A DNA stretch of 64,000 bases from Amaricoccus sp003258405 (GTDB lineage: Bacteria > Pseudomonadota > Alphaproteobacteria > Rhodobacterales > Rhodobacteraceae), in assembly GCF_043226085.1 (NCBI RefSeq), contig NZ_CP171227.1, forward strand, positions 1 through 64,000, read 5' to 3'. Below are positions 45,324-55,296 of this stretch, in pieces (positions within the stretch are counted from its first letter, which is position 1; the number at the start of each line of letters is the position of its first letter). The notes beneath the pieces were generated by a model. The model did no database searches. It saw only the letters and a program-made list of their open reading frames with translations, and was not told the DNA's origin. The position numbers and the translations under genes were made by a program.

Positions 45324-46580
45324 TCATGTCCCGGCCTCCATCTGCTGCGCGCCAAGCACATCTTCCCAGAGGTCGATGACCTTGTCGGGGGTGTAGTCCA
45401 TCATGCTGGCCGGGCCCGCCGCGCCGAGGCTGCGGCGGCGGGTCTCGTCGCGCATGAGCCCGGTGAGCGCGGCGGCGAAATTCTCCGTCCGGTCGCCGGC
45501 AGCCGGCACGAGCAGGCCGTTCTCGCCGTCCCGGACAAGACGGTTCACGCCCGAACAGTCCTCGAAGCCCACCACAGGCAGCCCGGCGGCGAGCGCCTCG
45601 GTGACGGCGAGCGGGAAGCCCTCGAACTCGGCGGGGTGGGCCAGCAGGCTCGCGGCGAGATACTGCTTCATGATGTGCTGGGTATGCCCCATCAGCCGGA
45701 CCTTGCCTCCGAGCCCGGCCTGCTCGATGCGGGCCTTGAGCGCGGCCTCGAGCGGGCCGGTGCCGAAGATCCTCAGCTCCCAGTCGGGAAATTCCGCGCC
45801 GATCCGGGCCCAGGCATCGATGAGCAGTTCGTGGCGCTTCACGGTGGCGAGCCGGCCGACGGAGATCACCAGCGGGCCGCGCCCGGCGCGCTTGAGCAGC
45901 CGCGGCGCGACGGGGGTGACGGCATTGGGCATCACCACCGCCTTCTCGCGCAATGCGGGCGGGTACCAGTCGCGGTATTCCGGCAGGAGCACGAGGATGC
46001 GGTCCATGCGCGGCATGAGCGCGAGGCGGCGTTTGCGGTCGAGCGGGCTCGGATCCCAGCGCGCGGGATTGTGGAAATCCTGCTCGGGGGCGTTGTGCAT
46101 CGAGGCCAGCCGGCGCACCGGGTAGCCGGGCTCGGCCAGCGCGAGCGCGGTGATCGCGGGCGGCATGAAGGCGATGACGGCATCGGGGCGGTTCGCGGCG
46201 AGATGGCGTTCGAGCCGGCGCCAGAAGCCGCCGTTCTTGCTCAGCCAGAGCAGCCGGTCGAGAGGTGCGGGCACCACCTTGAAGCGGGCGTGCAGGCTTT
46301 CGCGCAGGGCGTCGAAATGGCGCCGTATCCGGCGGCGGTTGACGCGGGGCGGGCGGAGGTTGGTGTGCACGACCCCGAAGCGCAGCGGGTAGAACGGCGG
46401 CTTGCCGCGGAATTCGTGGCTGAGGAGCTCGACCTGGTGGCCACGGTCGGCGAGCGCGTTGGCGGTCTCGATCAGCACCCGTTCGGCGCCGCCGCTGCGG
46501 TCGGCGAGTTTCTCGATGACGAAGCAGAGCTTGAGGCGGCGCGGGCCGGAAACGGCCGGCGCCGGGCTGGCATCAGGCAT
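45324..46580 (-). CDS. Glycosyltransferase family 4
   Basis: A 418-residue GT-B fold retaining transferase. The ATG at 46580 is chosen because GAGG lies about ten bases upstream and the gene overlaps the preceding stop. The N-terminal domain opens with LKLCFVIEKLADRSGGAERV. The C-terminal donor-binding domain has LVISVGRLATVKRHELLIDA, LRIFGTGPLEAALKARI and the E-x7-E region AHPAEFEGFPLAVTEALAAG. It would use a nucleotide sugar to extend the polysaccharide in the cytoplasm. It is the last of three tightly packed minus-strand genes. Confidence 0.9.
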   Translation of the reverse strand: MPDASPAPAVSGPRRLKLCFVIEKLADRSGGAERVLIETANALADRGHQVELLSHEFRGKPPFYPLRFGVVHTNLRPPRVNRRRIRRHFDALRESLHARFKVVPAPLDRLLWLSKNGGFWRRLERHLAANRPDAVIAFMPPAITALALAEPGYPVRRLASMHNAPEQDFHNPARWDPSPLDRKRRLALMPRMDRILVLLPEYRDWYPPALREKAVVMPNAVTPVAPRLLKRAGRGPLVISVGRLATVKRHELLIDAWARIGAEFPDWELRIFGTGPLEAALKARIEQAGLGGKVRLMGHTQHIMKQYLAASLLAHPAEFEGFPLAVTEALAAGLPVVGFEDCSGVNRLVRDGENGLLVPAAGDRTENFAAALTGLMRDETRRRSLGAAGPASMMDYTPDKVIDLWEDVLGAQQMEAGT

Positions 46581-47367
46581 TGGCAGGAACATCCTCGATC
46601 AGGCGCTTCATCACATGGCCGGCGAGCCGGTCGAGATCTCCGGCGCCGAGGGCGGGGGCGAAGGCGATGCCGGAACGGCGCCAGCCTTCCAGCACCCCGA
46701 GCACGGCGATCTGCAGCTCGGCGATCTCGACCGCCGCGAGGCCTTCCTCCGCGAGCCGGGCATGCACCCGCGGGGTGAGCTGGCAGGCGATCGCGTTGCG
46801 CAGCAGGAGCTCGAATTCCGGCTGGTCGCGGCGCACCTCGATGGCCTGGATCTTCATCCGGTCGGGATCGAGCCCCGAGGCCGCAAGCGAGATCCGGAGC
46901 CCGTCGAGCCGGCTGAGCGCGCGGGGTGCGAGCAGCTCGCCCGCCGCGGCCCAGCTGCCGTCGGCATCGACCCCCTCGGGCAGGACGAGGGCGTGGAGGC
47001 GGATCTGCTCTGCCGGATGATGGCCCCAGAGTTCGAGCAGCATGTCGAGCGCCCGGCGCCGGGTGCCGTTTTCCGTGCCGTTCTCCCGGGAGATCGCGCC
47101 GGTGGCGGCGGCGAAGAGCTCGGGCAGCACCAGAAGGGGCTCGAAACGGGTGCCGAAACTGTCGCGCAGGGAGGCGGCGAAGATTTCGATGCGTCGGTCG
47201 CTCGCCTCGTCGAGCAGGAAGTCGTGATAGAACCGCCCGCAGCGGGAGGAGAGCCAGAAGGCGGTGGCGGGGCGGATTGCCGGGCCGATCAGGCCCGCGA
47301 CCTGCTCTCCGGGCAGCAGGCGCGGGCGCAGGAGGTCGCGGCAGCCGGCGAGGATATGCAGACGCAT
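46573..47367 (-). CDS. Hypothetical protein in polysaccharide operon
   Basis: A 264-residue protein beginning MRLHILAGCRDLLRPRLLPG at the ATG at 47367, four bases after the upstream glycosyltransferase stop. It is rich in Leu, Ala and Arg, with segments such as ISLAASGLDPDRMKIQAIEV and a helical C-terminus. The start has a Gly-containing turn, but I do not see a clear PAPS or nucleotide-sugar motif. It overlaps the GT4 gene by eight bases, so it belongs to the same transcript. I do not recognise the family; a polysaccharide role is inferred from position. Confidence 0.7.
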   Translation of the reverse strand: MRLHILAGCRDLLRPRLLPGEQVAGLIGPAIRPATAFWLSSRCGRFYHDFLLDEASDRRIEIFAASLRDSFGTRFEPLLVLPELFAAATGAISRENGTENGTRRRALDMLLELWGHHPAEQIRLHALVLPEGVDADGSWAAAGELLAPRALSRLDGLRISLAASGLDPDRMKIQAIEVRRDQPEFELLLRNAIACQLTPRVHARLAEEGLAAVEIAELQIAVLGVLEGWRRSGIAFAPALGAGDLDRLAGHVMKRLIEDVPANA

Positions 47368-47371
47368 GGCG

Positions 47372-48274
47372 CTATTTCCCCGCGCGCAGGAGGTGGTGGC
47401 GCATGGCGCCGACCGCCCGCTTCGGATGATCGGCAACGGCGGAGCCCATGTAGTAGAGCTGCTTCAGCCGCTCGCCGTTGTTGCCGGCAAAGCGCGCGGC
47501 GAGCATGTCGGCATTGTAGCGGATCGTCCTGAGGAAGGCGGGGCCGTAGATCCGCAGATGCGGGTTGTACTTGTCCCGGATAAGCCTGTTGCAGCGGCGG
47601 ATCTCCCGGGCGTTCCGGCCGAGATCCGACTTGTGATAAAGACAGAGCGCGCGGGTCTTCTCCGGCACGGTGAGGGTGCCGCCCCCCAGAACGAAGCGGA
47701 GAAAATAGTCAAGATCCTGCAGCCGGGGCAGGCGCTCGTCGAAGCGCCCGGCGGCGCGGAAGGATTCGGCGGTGCCGAGCAGGGTCCAGAGATAGGCCCG
47801 CAGCTTGCGGCCCAGCATCAGCTCGCGCACCTGGCGCTCGCCGGTATCCTGGTGGATCAGCCGCGGCTTCCGCCCGGTCCATTGCCAGTCGTAATGGCAG
47901 GTGATCCAGTAGCGGGTGATGTCCTCGCCGGCGAGGCGCAGCCGGCTGAACTGTTCGAACTGCTTCTCGATCTTGGCCGGGTACCAGACATCGCCCGCGT
48001 CGAGCCAGGCGACATAGGGGCTGTCGATCGCATCGAGCAGCCGGTTCCGGGTATAGGGCCGGCCGCGATTGACCGTGTTGCGCTCCAGAACCACCGGAAG
48101 CTCCTGGGCCGCGGCAAGCGCCTCCACCGCACGGAAATCCGCGCCCGGAGAGCCGTCATCGACGATGATGATGCGGATGTCTCCGGTCCAGCTCTGCCCG
48201 GCGACAGAGGCAAGGGAGAGGGCGAGCCCCTCGGGATCCCGGAAGTGCGGCATGAGCACGTCGAGACGGCTCAT
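47372..48274 (-). CDS. Glycosyltransferase family 2
   Basis: A 300-residue GT-A enzyme, first of the three-gene minus-strand run. Motifs are LDVLMPHFRDPEGLALSLAS, IIIVDDGSPGADFRAV, NRGRPYTRNRLLDAIDSPYV and the metal motif AWLDAGDVWYPAKIEKQF. In the last, the usual DxDD is DAGD. RLQDLDYFLRFVLGGG supplies the acceptor-side acids. The C-terminal part is basic. The start codon lacks a strong ribosome site. Confidence 0.87.
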   Translation of the reverse strand: MSRLDVLMPHFRDPEGLALSLASVAGQSWTGDIRIIIVDDGSPGADFRAVEALAAAQELPVVLERNTVNRGRPYTRNRLLDAIDSPYVAWLDAGDVWYPAKIEKQFEQFSRLRLAGEDITRYWITCHYDWQWTGRKPRLIHQDTGERQVRELMLGRKLRAYLWTLLGTAESFRAAGRFDERLPRLQDLDYFLRFVLGGGTLTVPEKTRALCLYHKSDLGRNAREIRRCNRLIRDKYNPHLRIYGPAFLRTIRYNADMLAARFAGNNGERLKQLYYMGSAVADHPKRAVGAMRHHLLRAGK

Positions 48275-48601
48275 GCGCGCGGCTCATGATTGCAACGGAC
48301 TGCCATGAAGTTCCCGACCCCGCCCGGATGTGCTTGTTGTCTGCCTCGAGCCCCCGCCAATCAACCCGCAGGGTGCAGGAGCACTTCTGCCCCGTCGGGA
48401 ACGGAGTGTCCAGAACCGGATGCCGCGGCGCGGCAGAAGGGCCGGGCGCAGGGCGCGCGCACACTCCCGAAGAACCGGGAATGTTAATTATGTTATACTA
48501 TGGGAAAGCCCGATGAGGGGCGCCGTCCGCCGGCGCGGGATCCCGGCCGCCATGCGGGATCATGACGGTCGGGAAAAGGCTTCGGCGAAGACGCGATGCC
48601 G
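48275..48601. promoter_or_regulatory. Non-coding region with an AT-rich island
   Basis: No gene is supported in these 327 bases. A strikingly AT-rich stretch at 48480-48503 (ATGTTAATTATGTTATACTA) stands out in very GC-rich sequence. It contains -10-like hexamers on the minus strand (TATAAC, CATAAT), so it probably holds the promoter of the glycosyltransferase run ending at 45324. No good -35 was found. Confidence 0.4.
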
Positions 48602-49573
<972 letters not shown>

Positions 49574-49717
49574 GCCAGAACCGCTTTCCTAATGTTCTCT
49601 TGCCCGAAGGGCATCTACAGCCTCATCATGCCCGGGTAAATCCGGCCCTAACGCTATCGTAATCCGTGCGGGATTGGGAGGAAATATGCTCAACTCCCGG
49701 GAATTATGACCAAAGTG

Positions 49718-49748
49718 AAAAGCCGGGGCCGGAAATCCGGGCCCCGGC
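49718..49748 (-). terminator. Terminator of the second VPLPA-CTERM gene
   Basis: On the minus strand GCCGGGG (49742-49748) pairs with CCCCGGC (49722-49728), with an inner CCGG-ATTT-CCGG, and a T tract follows (AAAA at 49718-49721 on the plus strand). It lies about 68 bases after the stop of the gene ending at 49816. Confidence 0.7.
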
Positions 49749-49815
49749 AGTGTTCTGAAAAGAGCGGGATGTCGCCACCCCGCCATCACCGGCAGGTAAT
49801 TGCCGGGTTTCGCGT

Positions 49816-50169
49816 TCAGCGGGCAGCGCGGCGGCGCTTCGCCGCACCGATCAGCCCGATACCGCCGAGCAGGAGCGGAAGCGTCGCGGGCAGCGGCACC
49901 GGAGCCGGCTTGTCGCCGCCATGGCCACCATGACCGCCACCGTGACCGCGGGGGCCCTTGCCGTTGAAGAGATCCGCGAGCGGACCCTTGTCCCAGCCCT
50001 TGTGCTCGCCCTTGCTTTCGCCCTTGCCGAAGCCGCCCTTGAAGTCGATGGAAATGCCATGATCCCCACCGAAGCCGCCGAAGGACAGCGCCGAAGCGGT
50101 CGCCGGCGTCAGGCTGACGGCACCGGCCAGCAGAACCGCCGGCAGAAGCATTCCGGAATAAAGTTTCAT
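49816..50169 (-). CDS. VPLPA-CTERM sorting-domain protein, Gly/His-rich
   Basis: A 117-residue secreted protein. The ATG at 50169 has AGGGG ten bases upstream and yields a signal peptide MKLYSGMLLPAVLLAGAV ending near ATASA. The mature part is Gly/Lys-rich (KGGFGKGESKGEHKGWDKG), followed by a Gly/His run. The sorting end VPLPATLPLLLGGIGLIGAA is followed by KRRRAAR, a clear VPLPA-CTERM. It would be processed by an exosortase encoded elsewhere and placed at the surface with the polysaccharide. A TTAA-N7-TTCA element lies about 96 bases upstream (50265-50279). Confidence 0.85.
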   Translation of the reverse strand: MKLYSGMLLPAVLLAGAVSLTPATASALSFGGFGGDHGISIDFKGGFGKGESKGEHKGWDKGPLADLFNGKGPRGHGGGHGGHGGDKPAPVPLPATLPLLLGGIGLIGAAKRRRAAR

Positions 50170-50401
50170 CCTATGAAGTCCCCTCATTAAGACAGGCCCC
50201 GCGAAAGGCCTTTTTGTGCGCCCCGCCCCCCACGCAACAAGAGCTCGCAGCCCTTCGAGTGCCGTTAACGGAGTGTTCATCAAATTACCTCACGGCAATG
50301 TGCAAACCAATTGCCGCCTGCGGCATTGGTTAATGTGGCGCGCCCTTCGGGACGCCCCTGCCCGCCGTCTCCCGGCCTCTTTCCGACAAGGGTTGTCCCG
50401 G

Positions 50402-51427
50402 TTATCCCGCGCGTTCGGCCCGGGCGCGGGCGAAGGCCACGAAGGCCGCTTCGGGACGGCGGAGCGGCGGCCGGCCCGAAGCCTGCCAGTGGCGCAGCCA
50501 TTCCGCCTCGAGCCAGTAGGGATCGTATCCGGGGGCTGCCGCCCGCACCCGGTCGTAGACCTCCGGCGACAGCCGCGGGCCGCCGCCCTCGCCTGCGGCG
50601 AAGCCGGTGCGCGCCCGTACGCAGACCACATCGCCCTCGACAAGCGCGAGCGTGTAGTCGGGCAGCCCGTCCTGGGCCTCCATGTCGCGGATCATCTTGC
50701 GGAAGACCCGCCGGGGCGAGGTGGAGCCCGATTTCTTGAGCAGCAGCTCAAGCCCGATGCGCCACTCGGCCTGGCGGCCGCAATGCTTGCGGGCGATCTC
50801 GTAGACCCGGCGCTCGAGCGGCTTGCGGAGCCGGAAGTAGTCGCGGTGCAGGGTCAGCACCGATTTCGAGAGCACCGATCGGTAGATCCAGTCCGAGAGG
50901 GTGACGGTGACGAGGATCATCCGCCCGCCGCGAGCCTTGCGCAGGATCTCCCAGCTGTCGATGAGGCCGAAGCCGCGGGTGCTCTCGATGCCGCCGGTCT
51001 CGATGTTGGTGACGATCCGCGTCCCCGAGAGCCGCTCGAAGGCCTCGCGCAGCCGCCGGTAGCCATCGCCCGAGGTCTCGCGGTTGGTGGCGACGAGCAG
51101 GTCGTGGGCCTTGAGATGGAGGGTCGGCGAGGTCGGCCGGCCGGCATTCACCGCCGCCATCAACTGGCTGATGCAGAAGATCAGCACGTCCTTGTCGTGG
51201 ATGGTGGCGAGCCCCTTCACCGAGGGGGTGATCTCGATCATCGCCTCGCCATGTTCGTAGCGCAGGATCCGCCGGTCGGGGCGGGTCGCCAGCGTGAAGA
51301 GCGGGTGCTCCATCGAGGCCATGTCATCCTTGGGCGCGGCCCAGGGCAGGTCGCAGATGAAGAAGCCGCCTGCCCCTTCGGGGACCGGAACCGCCGCGCC
51401 GGCCCGCTCGATATCGCTCTGCCCCAT
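50402..51427 (-). CDS. repA: Replication initiator protein RepA
   Basis: A 341-residue plasmid-type initiator. The core KGLATIHDKDVLIFCISQLM, LLVATNRETSGDGYRRLREA and the RWGLELLLKKSGS-like stretch RIGLELLLKKSGS match the RepA initiators of Rhodobacterales plasmids. These bind iterons and recruit the replisome. A winged-helix arrangement is expected. The start MGQSDIERAG is accepted because homologues share the following FFICDLPWAAPKDDMASMEH. The upstream region carries the iterons, and parA-parB diverge on the other side. Confidence 0.92.
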   Translation of the reverse strand: MGQSDIERAGAAVPVPEGAGGFFICDLPWAAPKDDMASMEHPLFTLATRPDRRILRYEHGEAMIEITPSVKGLATIHDKDVLIFCISQLMAAVNAGRPTSPTLHLKAHDLLVATNRETSGDGYRRLREAFERLSGTRIVTNIETGGIESTRGFGLIDSWEILRKARGGRMILVTVTLSDWIYRSVLSKSVLTLHRDYFRLRKPLERRVYEIARKHCGRQAEWRIGLELLLKKSGSTSPRRVFRKMIRDMEAQDGLPDYTLALVEGDVVCVRARTGFAAGEGGGPRLSPEVYDRVRAAAPGYDPYWLEAEWLRHWQASGRPPLRRPEAAFVAFARARAERAG

Positions 51428-51433
51428 GAAACG

Positions 51434-51573
51434 GTGGTTCCGCTCTTATCGTGGTTTCAATGACACCAAGCCTAGGGAGAGCCCCACCGCCGCGCAATCA
51501 CTGTTTCGGGGTTCCGGATTCACTGCCCCGTGGTTTCGGATTCATCGAAACGTGGTTCCGGATTCACTTCCCC
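51434..51573. other. Replication origin iterons
   Basis: Three direct repeats with 22-base period (starting near 51508, 51530 and 51552) share the core GGTTYCGGATTCA. Two further GTGGTTYC half-copies lie at 51434 and 51451. They sit directly upstream of repA, in the position expected for RepA-binding iterons. Confidence 0.8.
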
Positions 51574-51798
51574 CTCCGGAAGGGGGAGTAGAGCATTGAA
51601 TTCCAGAGGCTTGCCGAAACCCCACAAGCCCGTAACACTTCATTTAACACGCAATAACACCATCAAAAAAATTCGCAGGGGCAGAGCCCCCCTGCCCCCG
51701 GCCCGCGGAAACCTTGGAATTTCAAGGAAAACACGCAGAACATCGCGATTTATGTTCCATGTGCTGCGAATCATGATACATTGCAAAAAAGGCGGCAC
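51574..51798. other. AT-rich origin segment and parA leader
   Basis: This stretch, between the iterons and parA, is much richer in A+T than its surroundings. It has three TAACAC motifs (51633, 51645, 51655), a GGGGC-AGA-GCCCC hairpin (51678-51690) and an inverted repeat CCTTG-N6-CAAGG (51712-51727). DNA unwinding and parA autoregulation are plausible roles. Confidence 0.55.
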
Positions 51799-53259
51799 AT
51801 GAGGGATTTTCCCCGCAAACCGCATGCCAGGAGAGGACAGGTCGAGCAGATGTCCCAGACCCCCGAAGAGGCCCTGCCTCCCTATTTCAACATCTCTCCC
51901 GATGCGGCCCTTGCCGAACAGGGGCCCCCCGTGGGCACGCGCGATTTCGCCGATATCGCCAGCCGCTGCACCCAGGGAAGGGACGACCTGCTGAGCCGCG
52001 GGCACGGACTCGAGGGGCGCAAGAGCCTGCGGCTCTTCTCCACATGGGAGATCACCAAGTATCTCATTCCGGTTGCACCTGCGCATTTCCGCCGGGTGCT
52101 GCGGGCCAATCCCGAGCTGCCGCAAGGGGCGGCGGAAACCGAGGGCGGGGCCAAGTGGTTCACGCTCGACGAAGTGCAACGGCTCAGGGCCCATTTCGCC
52201 GCCGAAGGCGCGCGCAACAAGGAATACCGCCCCTGGCGGCCCGAAGGGCTTCCCGCGAAGATCACCGCCATCGCCAATTTCAAGGGCGGGGTCGGCAAGA
52301 CCTCGACGGCGGCACATCTGGCGATGTCGGCCGCACTCGACGGCTACCGGGTGCTGGTGATCGATCTCGACAGCCAGGGCTCCATGACCTCGATCTTCGG
52401 CGGCAAGGTGGCCGATGAATGGGATACGGTCTTTCCGCTCATCGCCCGGGACTACGCGCTGGGGCTCCGGGAGGAGAACCGCCGCCGGGTCGAGCGGGGC
52501 GACCCGCCGCTGCCGCTCGAGGAGATGCTGGAGACCGCGCTCGGCCGCACTGCGGGCGACGTGATCCAGTCCACCCACTGGCCGAACATCGATCTCATCG
52601 GCGCCCAGCTCAACCTCTACTGGGCCGAATTCCAGATCCCGGTCTGGCGCATGGCGCTCCGGGGCTGGAAGCTCTGGGAGGCGCTCACCAATGCGCTCGA
52701 GCGCGACGGGGTGCTTGCGGCCTATGATGTGGTGATCCTCGATACACCCCCGGCGCTCGGGTATCTCACCATCAACGGGCTGGCGGCGGCCGACATCCTG
52801 CTGGTGCCGCTCGGGGCGAGCTTTCTCGAGTTCGATTCGACGGGCCGCTTCTTCGACATGCTGCATTCGACCTTCCAGTCGATCGAGGAGGGCGAGAACC
52901 TTGCCGCCCGCGCCCTCGGCCGCCCCGAGACGCATTTCGAATGGGATGCGGTCAGGGCGGTCGTTACCCGCTACGACGGCGCGCAGCAGGCCGAACTGGC
53001 GGCCTTGATGCAGGCCTATCTCGGGCGCACGCTCTCGCCCTGGCGGCAGGATTTCACCGCCCTGGTGGGGCAGGCCGGCGAACAGGTGAACGGCATCTAC
53101 GAGGCCGATTACCGCGATTTCAACCGTGACACCTACGCGCGCGGGCGGCGGACCTTCGACGAGACCTATGCAGGCTTCAAGCGCCTGCTGCTGGGCTCCT
53201 GGCGCCGGGACGAGCTTGCCGCGGAAGCCGAAGACCGGACCCGGAAGGAGAGCGCCTGA
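51799..53259 (+). CDS. parA: Plasmid partition ATPase ParA
   Basis: A 486-residue partition ATPase from the ATG at 51799 with AAGGCGG upstream; an ATG at 51850 and a TTG at 51781 are alternatives. An N-terminal region of about 140 residues includes a helix-turn-helix-like section (LFSTWEITKYLIPVAPAHFR) that could bind its own promoter. The deviant Walker A is IANFKGGVGKTSTAAHLA, followed by VLVIDLDSQGSMTSIFGG, and Walker B is DVVILDTPPALGYL. It works with ParB bound at parS to segregate the replicon. Its stop overlaps the parB start by one base. Confidence 0.93.
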   Translation: MRDFPRKPHARRGQVEQMSQTPEEALPPYFNISPDAALAEQGPPVGTRDFADIASRCTQGRDDLLSRGHGLEGRKSLRLFSTWEITKYLIPVAPAHFRRVLRANPELPQGAAETEGGAKWFTLDEVQRLRAHFAAEGARNKEYRPWRPEGLPAKITAIANFKGGVGKTSTAAHLAMSAALDGYRVLVIDLDSQGSMTSIFGGKVADEWDTVFPLIARDYALGLREENRRRVERGDPPLPLEEMLETALGRTAGDVIQSTHWPNIDLIGAQLNLYWAEFQIPVWRMALRGWKLWEALTNALERDGVLAAYDVVILDTPPALGYLTINGLAAADILLVPLGASFLEFDSTGRFFDMLHSTFQSIEEGENLAARALGRPETHFEWDAVRAVVTRYDGAQQAELAALMQAYLGRTLSPWRQDFTALVGQAGEQVNGIYEADYRDFNRDTYARGRRTFDETYAGFKRLLLGSWRRDELAAEAEDRTRKESA

Positions 53260-54329
53260 TGGCCCGCCGCCGCCTGACCCCGACCGTCGCCGCCGCCTCC
53301 CCTGCCCCGGAGGCAGATGTTCCGCGCGCGGAACATTCCGCCACGCTCCGGCCCACGCTCGCCGCCGCCGCGCCGATTGCGCGGGTGGCGGGCGATGCGG
53401 CGGGAAGTGCCGCCTTCGAGGAGGTGAGCCGGGCGCTGACCCAGGCGCGGGAAACCGGGCGGATGGTGCTCGACCTGCCGCTCGACGACATTGCCCCCGA
53501 CCATCTCCTGCGCGATCGCATCCCGGTCGAGGACGAAGAGATGGCCGCGCTCCGGGCCTCGATCCGTGCCCATGGCCAGCGCACGCCGATCGAGGTGACG
53601 CCGCTTCGGGGCGCGGGCGGCAGCCCCCTGCCCTACGGGCTCATTTCCGGCTGGCGGCGGCTGGCGGCGCTCCGCGGGCTTCTTGCCGAGACCGGCGAGG
53701 CGCGGTTCGCCACGGTTCAGGCTCTGGTGCGCCGCCCCGAAACGGTGGCCGATGCCTATGTCGCCATGGTCGAGGAAAACGAGATCCGGGTCGGGCTCAG
53801 CCAGTACGAGCGGGCCCGGGTGGCGGCGCTCGCGGTGAAGCGCGGGGTCTTCGAGAGCGAGAAGGCGGCCCTGCTTGCGCTCTTTGCCAGCGCCTCGCGT
53901 CCGAAGCGCTCGCGCATCCGCAGCTTCCTCGAGATCTACCACGCTCTCGACGGCCATCTGCGATTCCCGGCGCATCTGCCCGAGCGGCTGGGGCTGCGGC
54001 TGGTGGAGCAGCTCCGGGAGAAGGGGGCGGCGGGGATCATCGCCCTGCTGGAGCGCGCGACACCGGAGACGCCGGAGGCGGAGCTTGCGGCGCTCGAGCG
54101 CTGGCTGGAGGCCGCGGAGGCGCCGCCCGCCCCCCTGCCCCGCCCGGAACGGACGGAGCCGCGGACGGCGTCGGAGCGGCCGGCCGCCGCGGCCGACCAG
54201 ATCCTGCCCGGCGTTACCCTGGAGCAGTCTTTCTCGGGCCGGACCCTCACCCTGCGCTTCAAGGGCCAGGGGGTGAGCCCGGAGCTGGCCGACGAGATCC
54301 GGGCAGCCCTGGCGCATCTGCGCGACTGA
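53259..54329 (+). CDS. parB: Partition protein ParB
   Basis: A 356-residue centromere-binding protein coupled to parA by a one-base overlap (TGATG). The N-terminal ParB/Srx-like domain has RIPVEDEEMAALRASIRAHG and YGLISGWRRLAALRGLLAET. MVEENEIRVGLSQYERARVA then leads to a helix-turn-helix region (KRSRIRSFLEIYHALDGHL). The C-terminal dimerisation part is Ala/Pro-rich. Codons 20-26 coincide with a parS-like palindrome, so the gene carries a binding site for its own product. Confidence 0.93.
   Translation: MARRRLTPTVAAASPAPEADVPRAEHSATLRPTLAAAAPIARVAGDAAGSAAFEEVSRALTQARETGRMVLDLPLDDIAPDHLLRDRIPVEDEEMAALRASIRAHGQRTPIEVTPLRGAGGSPLPYGLISGWRRLAALRGLLAETGEARFATVQALVRRPETVADAYVAMVEENEIRVGLSQYERARVAALAVKRGVFESEKAALLALFASASRPKRSRIRSFLEIYHALDGHLRFPAHLPERLGLRLVEQLREKGAAGIIALLERATPETPEAELAALERWLEAAEAPPAPLPRPERTEPRTASERPAAAADQILPGVTLEQSFSGRTLTLRFKGQGVSPELADEIRAALAHLRD
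53317..53336. promoter_or_regulatory. parS-like palindrome, copy 1 (inside parB)
   Basis: A perfect 20-bp palindrome, ATGTTCCGCG/CGCGGAACAT, within the parB coding sequence. Two more identical copies lie at 54341 and 55712. Confidence 0.82.
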
Positions 54330-54340
54330 AGATCGTGCAG

Positions 54341-54360
54341 ATGTTCCGCGCGCGGAACAT
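54341..54360. promoter_or_regulatory. parS-like palindrome, copy 2
   Basis: Identical to the copy in parB. It lies 11 bases after the parB stop codon, in the usual place for a plasmid centromere. Confidence 0.85.
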
Positions 54361-54375
54361 CCGGCGCGGATCCGG

Positions 54376-55296
54376 TCAGGATGTGACGAAGCGTCCCAGC
54401 TTGCCCAGGGTCTGCAGGCCGAGCTCGACGGCGCCGAAGCCCTTCGCGTCCTGAAACTCGGCCTCCGTGCTGAACACCATGCCCAGTGTCACTTTCGTGG
54501 CGCCGTCCTGGTCCTCGAACGCGGCCCAGGCATCGGCATGTCTGGGGCCGTTCTCGCCCCAGAGCAGCGTATAGCGGATCCGCTCCTCGGGCCGGACCTC
54601 GGTATAGAGGTGATGGTTCGGGAAGATCGTGCCATCGGGCGCGATCATGTCGAACACCCATTCCCCGCCCGTCCGCAGATCGATCCGTGTCGTCCGGCAG
54701 GAGAACCCGTCCGGCCCCCACCATTGCGGCAGCGTCTCTGGGTTCATCCATGCGCCCCAGACGATGGTCCGGGGGGCCTCTATCACGCGCTGCAGAACCA
54801 TGGTGCGCCGGGCCGCCCCGGCGAGATTGGCCAGCCCCGCCTCGAAGCCCTGCCGGTAGCCTGCCGCCATGTCCCTCGCCAGCGCGGACAGCTGCACCGT
54901 CACGGCCAGCCGGCTCTGCGCGCCCGTGCCCGAGAAATCGGCGGTCACCAGCGCCACCGATTGCCGCACCCCAGAGGAGGAGATCACCTCGTAGTTCACG
55001 CTGCGCTCTTCGGGGCTCAGATCGAGCCAGCCGCATTCGCAGCGGAAATCCGGCTGGCCCGCGGCCTTGCAGAGCGAGACCTCGCGGCCGCCCAGGCGGG
55101 TGTCGGCCTCCAGAAACTCCACGGTGACCGAGGGGCTGGGCGCGGCCCATACCGCACGGGCGGCAGGGGCCGTCCATATCTGCCAGAGCACCGGCAATGG
55201 CGCGGCCACGTCCCGCGCGAAGGTCAGCGTCGCAAAGCGGCCCGCCTCGGTGTCGGGGGCCGCAATCATGTCTCCGGGGGACGGGTCCGATGTCAT
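54376..55296 (-). CDS. Tandem SRPBCC (AHSA1) domain protein
   Basis: A 306-residue protein with two START-like/AHSA1 domains. The first covers about residues 20-160 (FARDVAAPLPVLWQIWTAPA). The second covers about 165-300 (LQRVIEAPRTIVWGAWMNPE, then LPQWWGPDGF and FDMIAPDGTIFPNHHLYTEV). Such proteins bind small hydrophobic ligands, and in bacteria they are commonly coupled to an ArsR regulator gene, as here: the start overlaps the regulator's stop as ATGA. The ligand is unknown. Confidence 0.86.
   Translation of the reverse strand: MTSDPSPGDMIAAPDTEAGRFATLTFARDVAAPLPVLWQIWTAPAARAVWAAPSPSVTVEFLEADTRLGGREVSLCKAAGQPDFRCECGWLDLSPEERSVNYEVISSSGVRQSVALVTADFSGTGAQSRLAVTVQLSALARDMAAGYRQGFEAGLANLAGAARRTMVLQRVIEAPRTIVWGAWMNPETLPQWWGPDGFSCRTTRIDLRTGGEWVFDMIAPDGTIFPNHHLYTEVRPEERIRYTLLWGENGPRHADAWAAFEDQDGATKVTLGMVFSTEAEFQDAKGFGAVELGLQTLGKLGRFVTS

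Noticed and set aside
40708..45379. Very long plus-strand open frames (884 and 916 codons) opposite the glycosyltransferase and sulfotransferase genes
   Set aside because: They are antisense shadows in GC-rich DNA: Arg/Gly/Pro-heavy, without domains, while the minus strand encodes clear GT2, GT4-like and sulfotransferase motifs.
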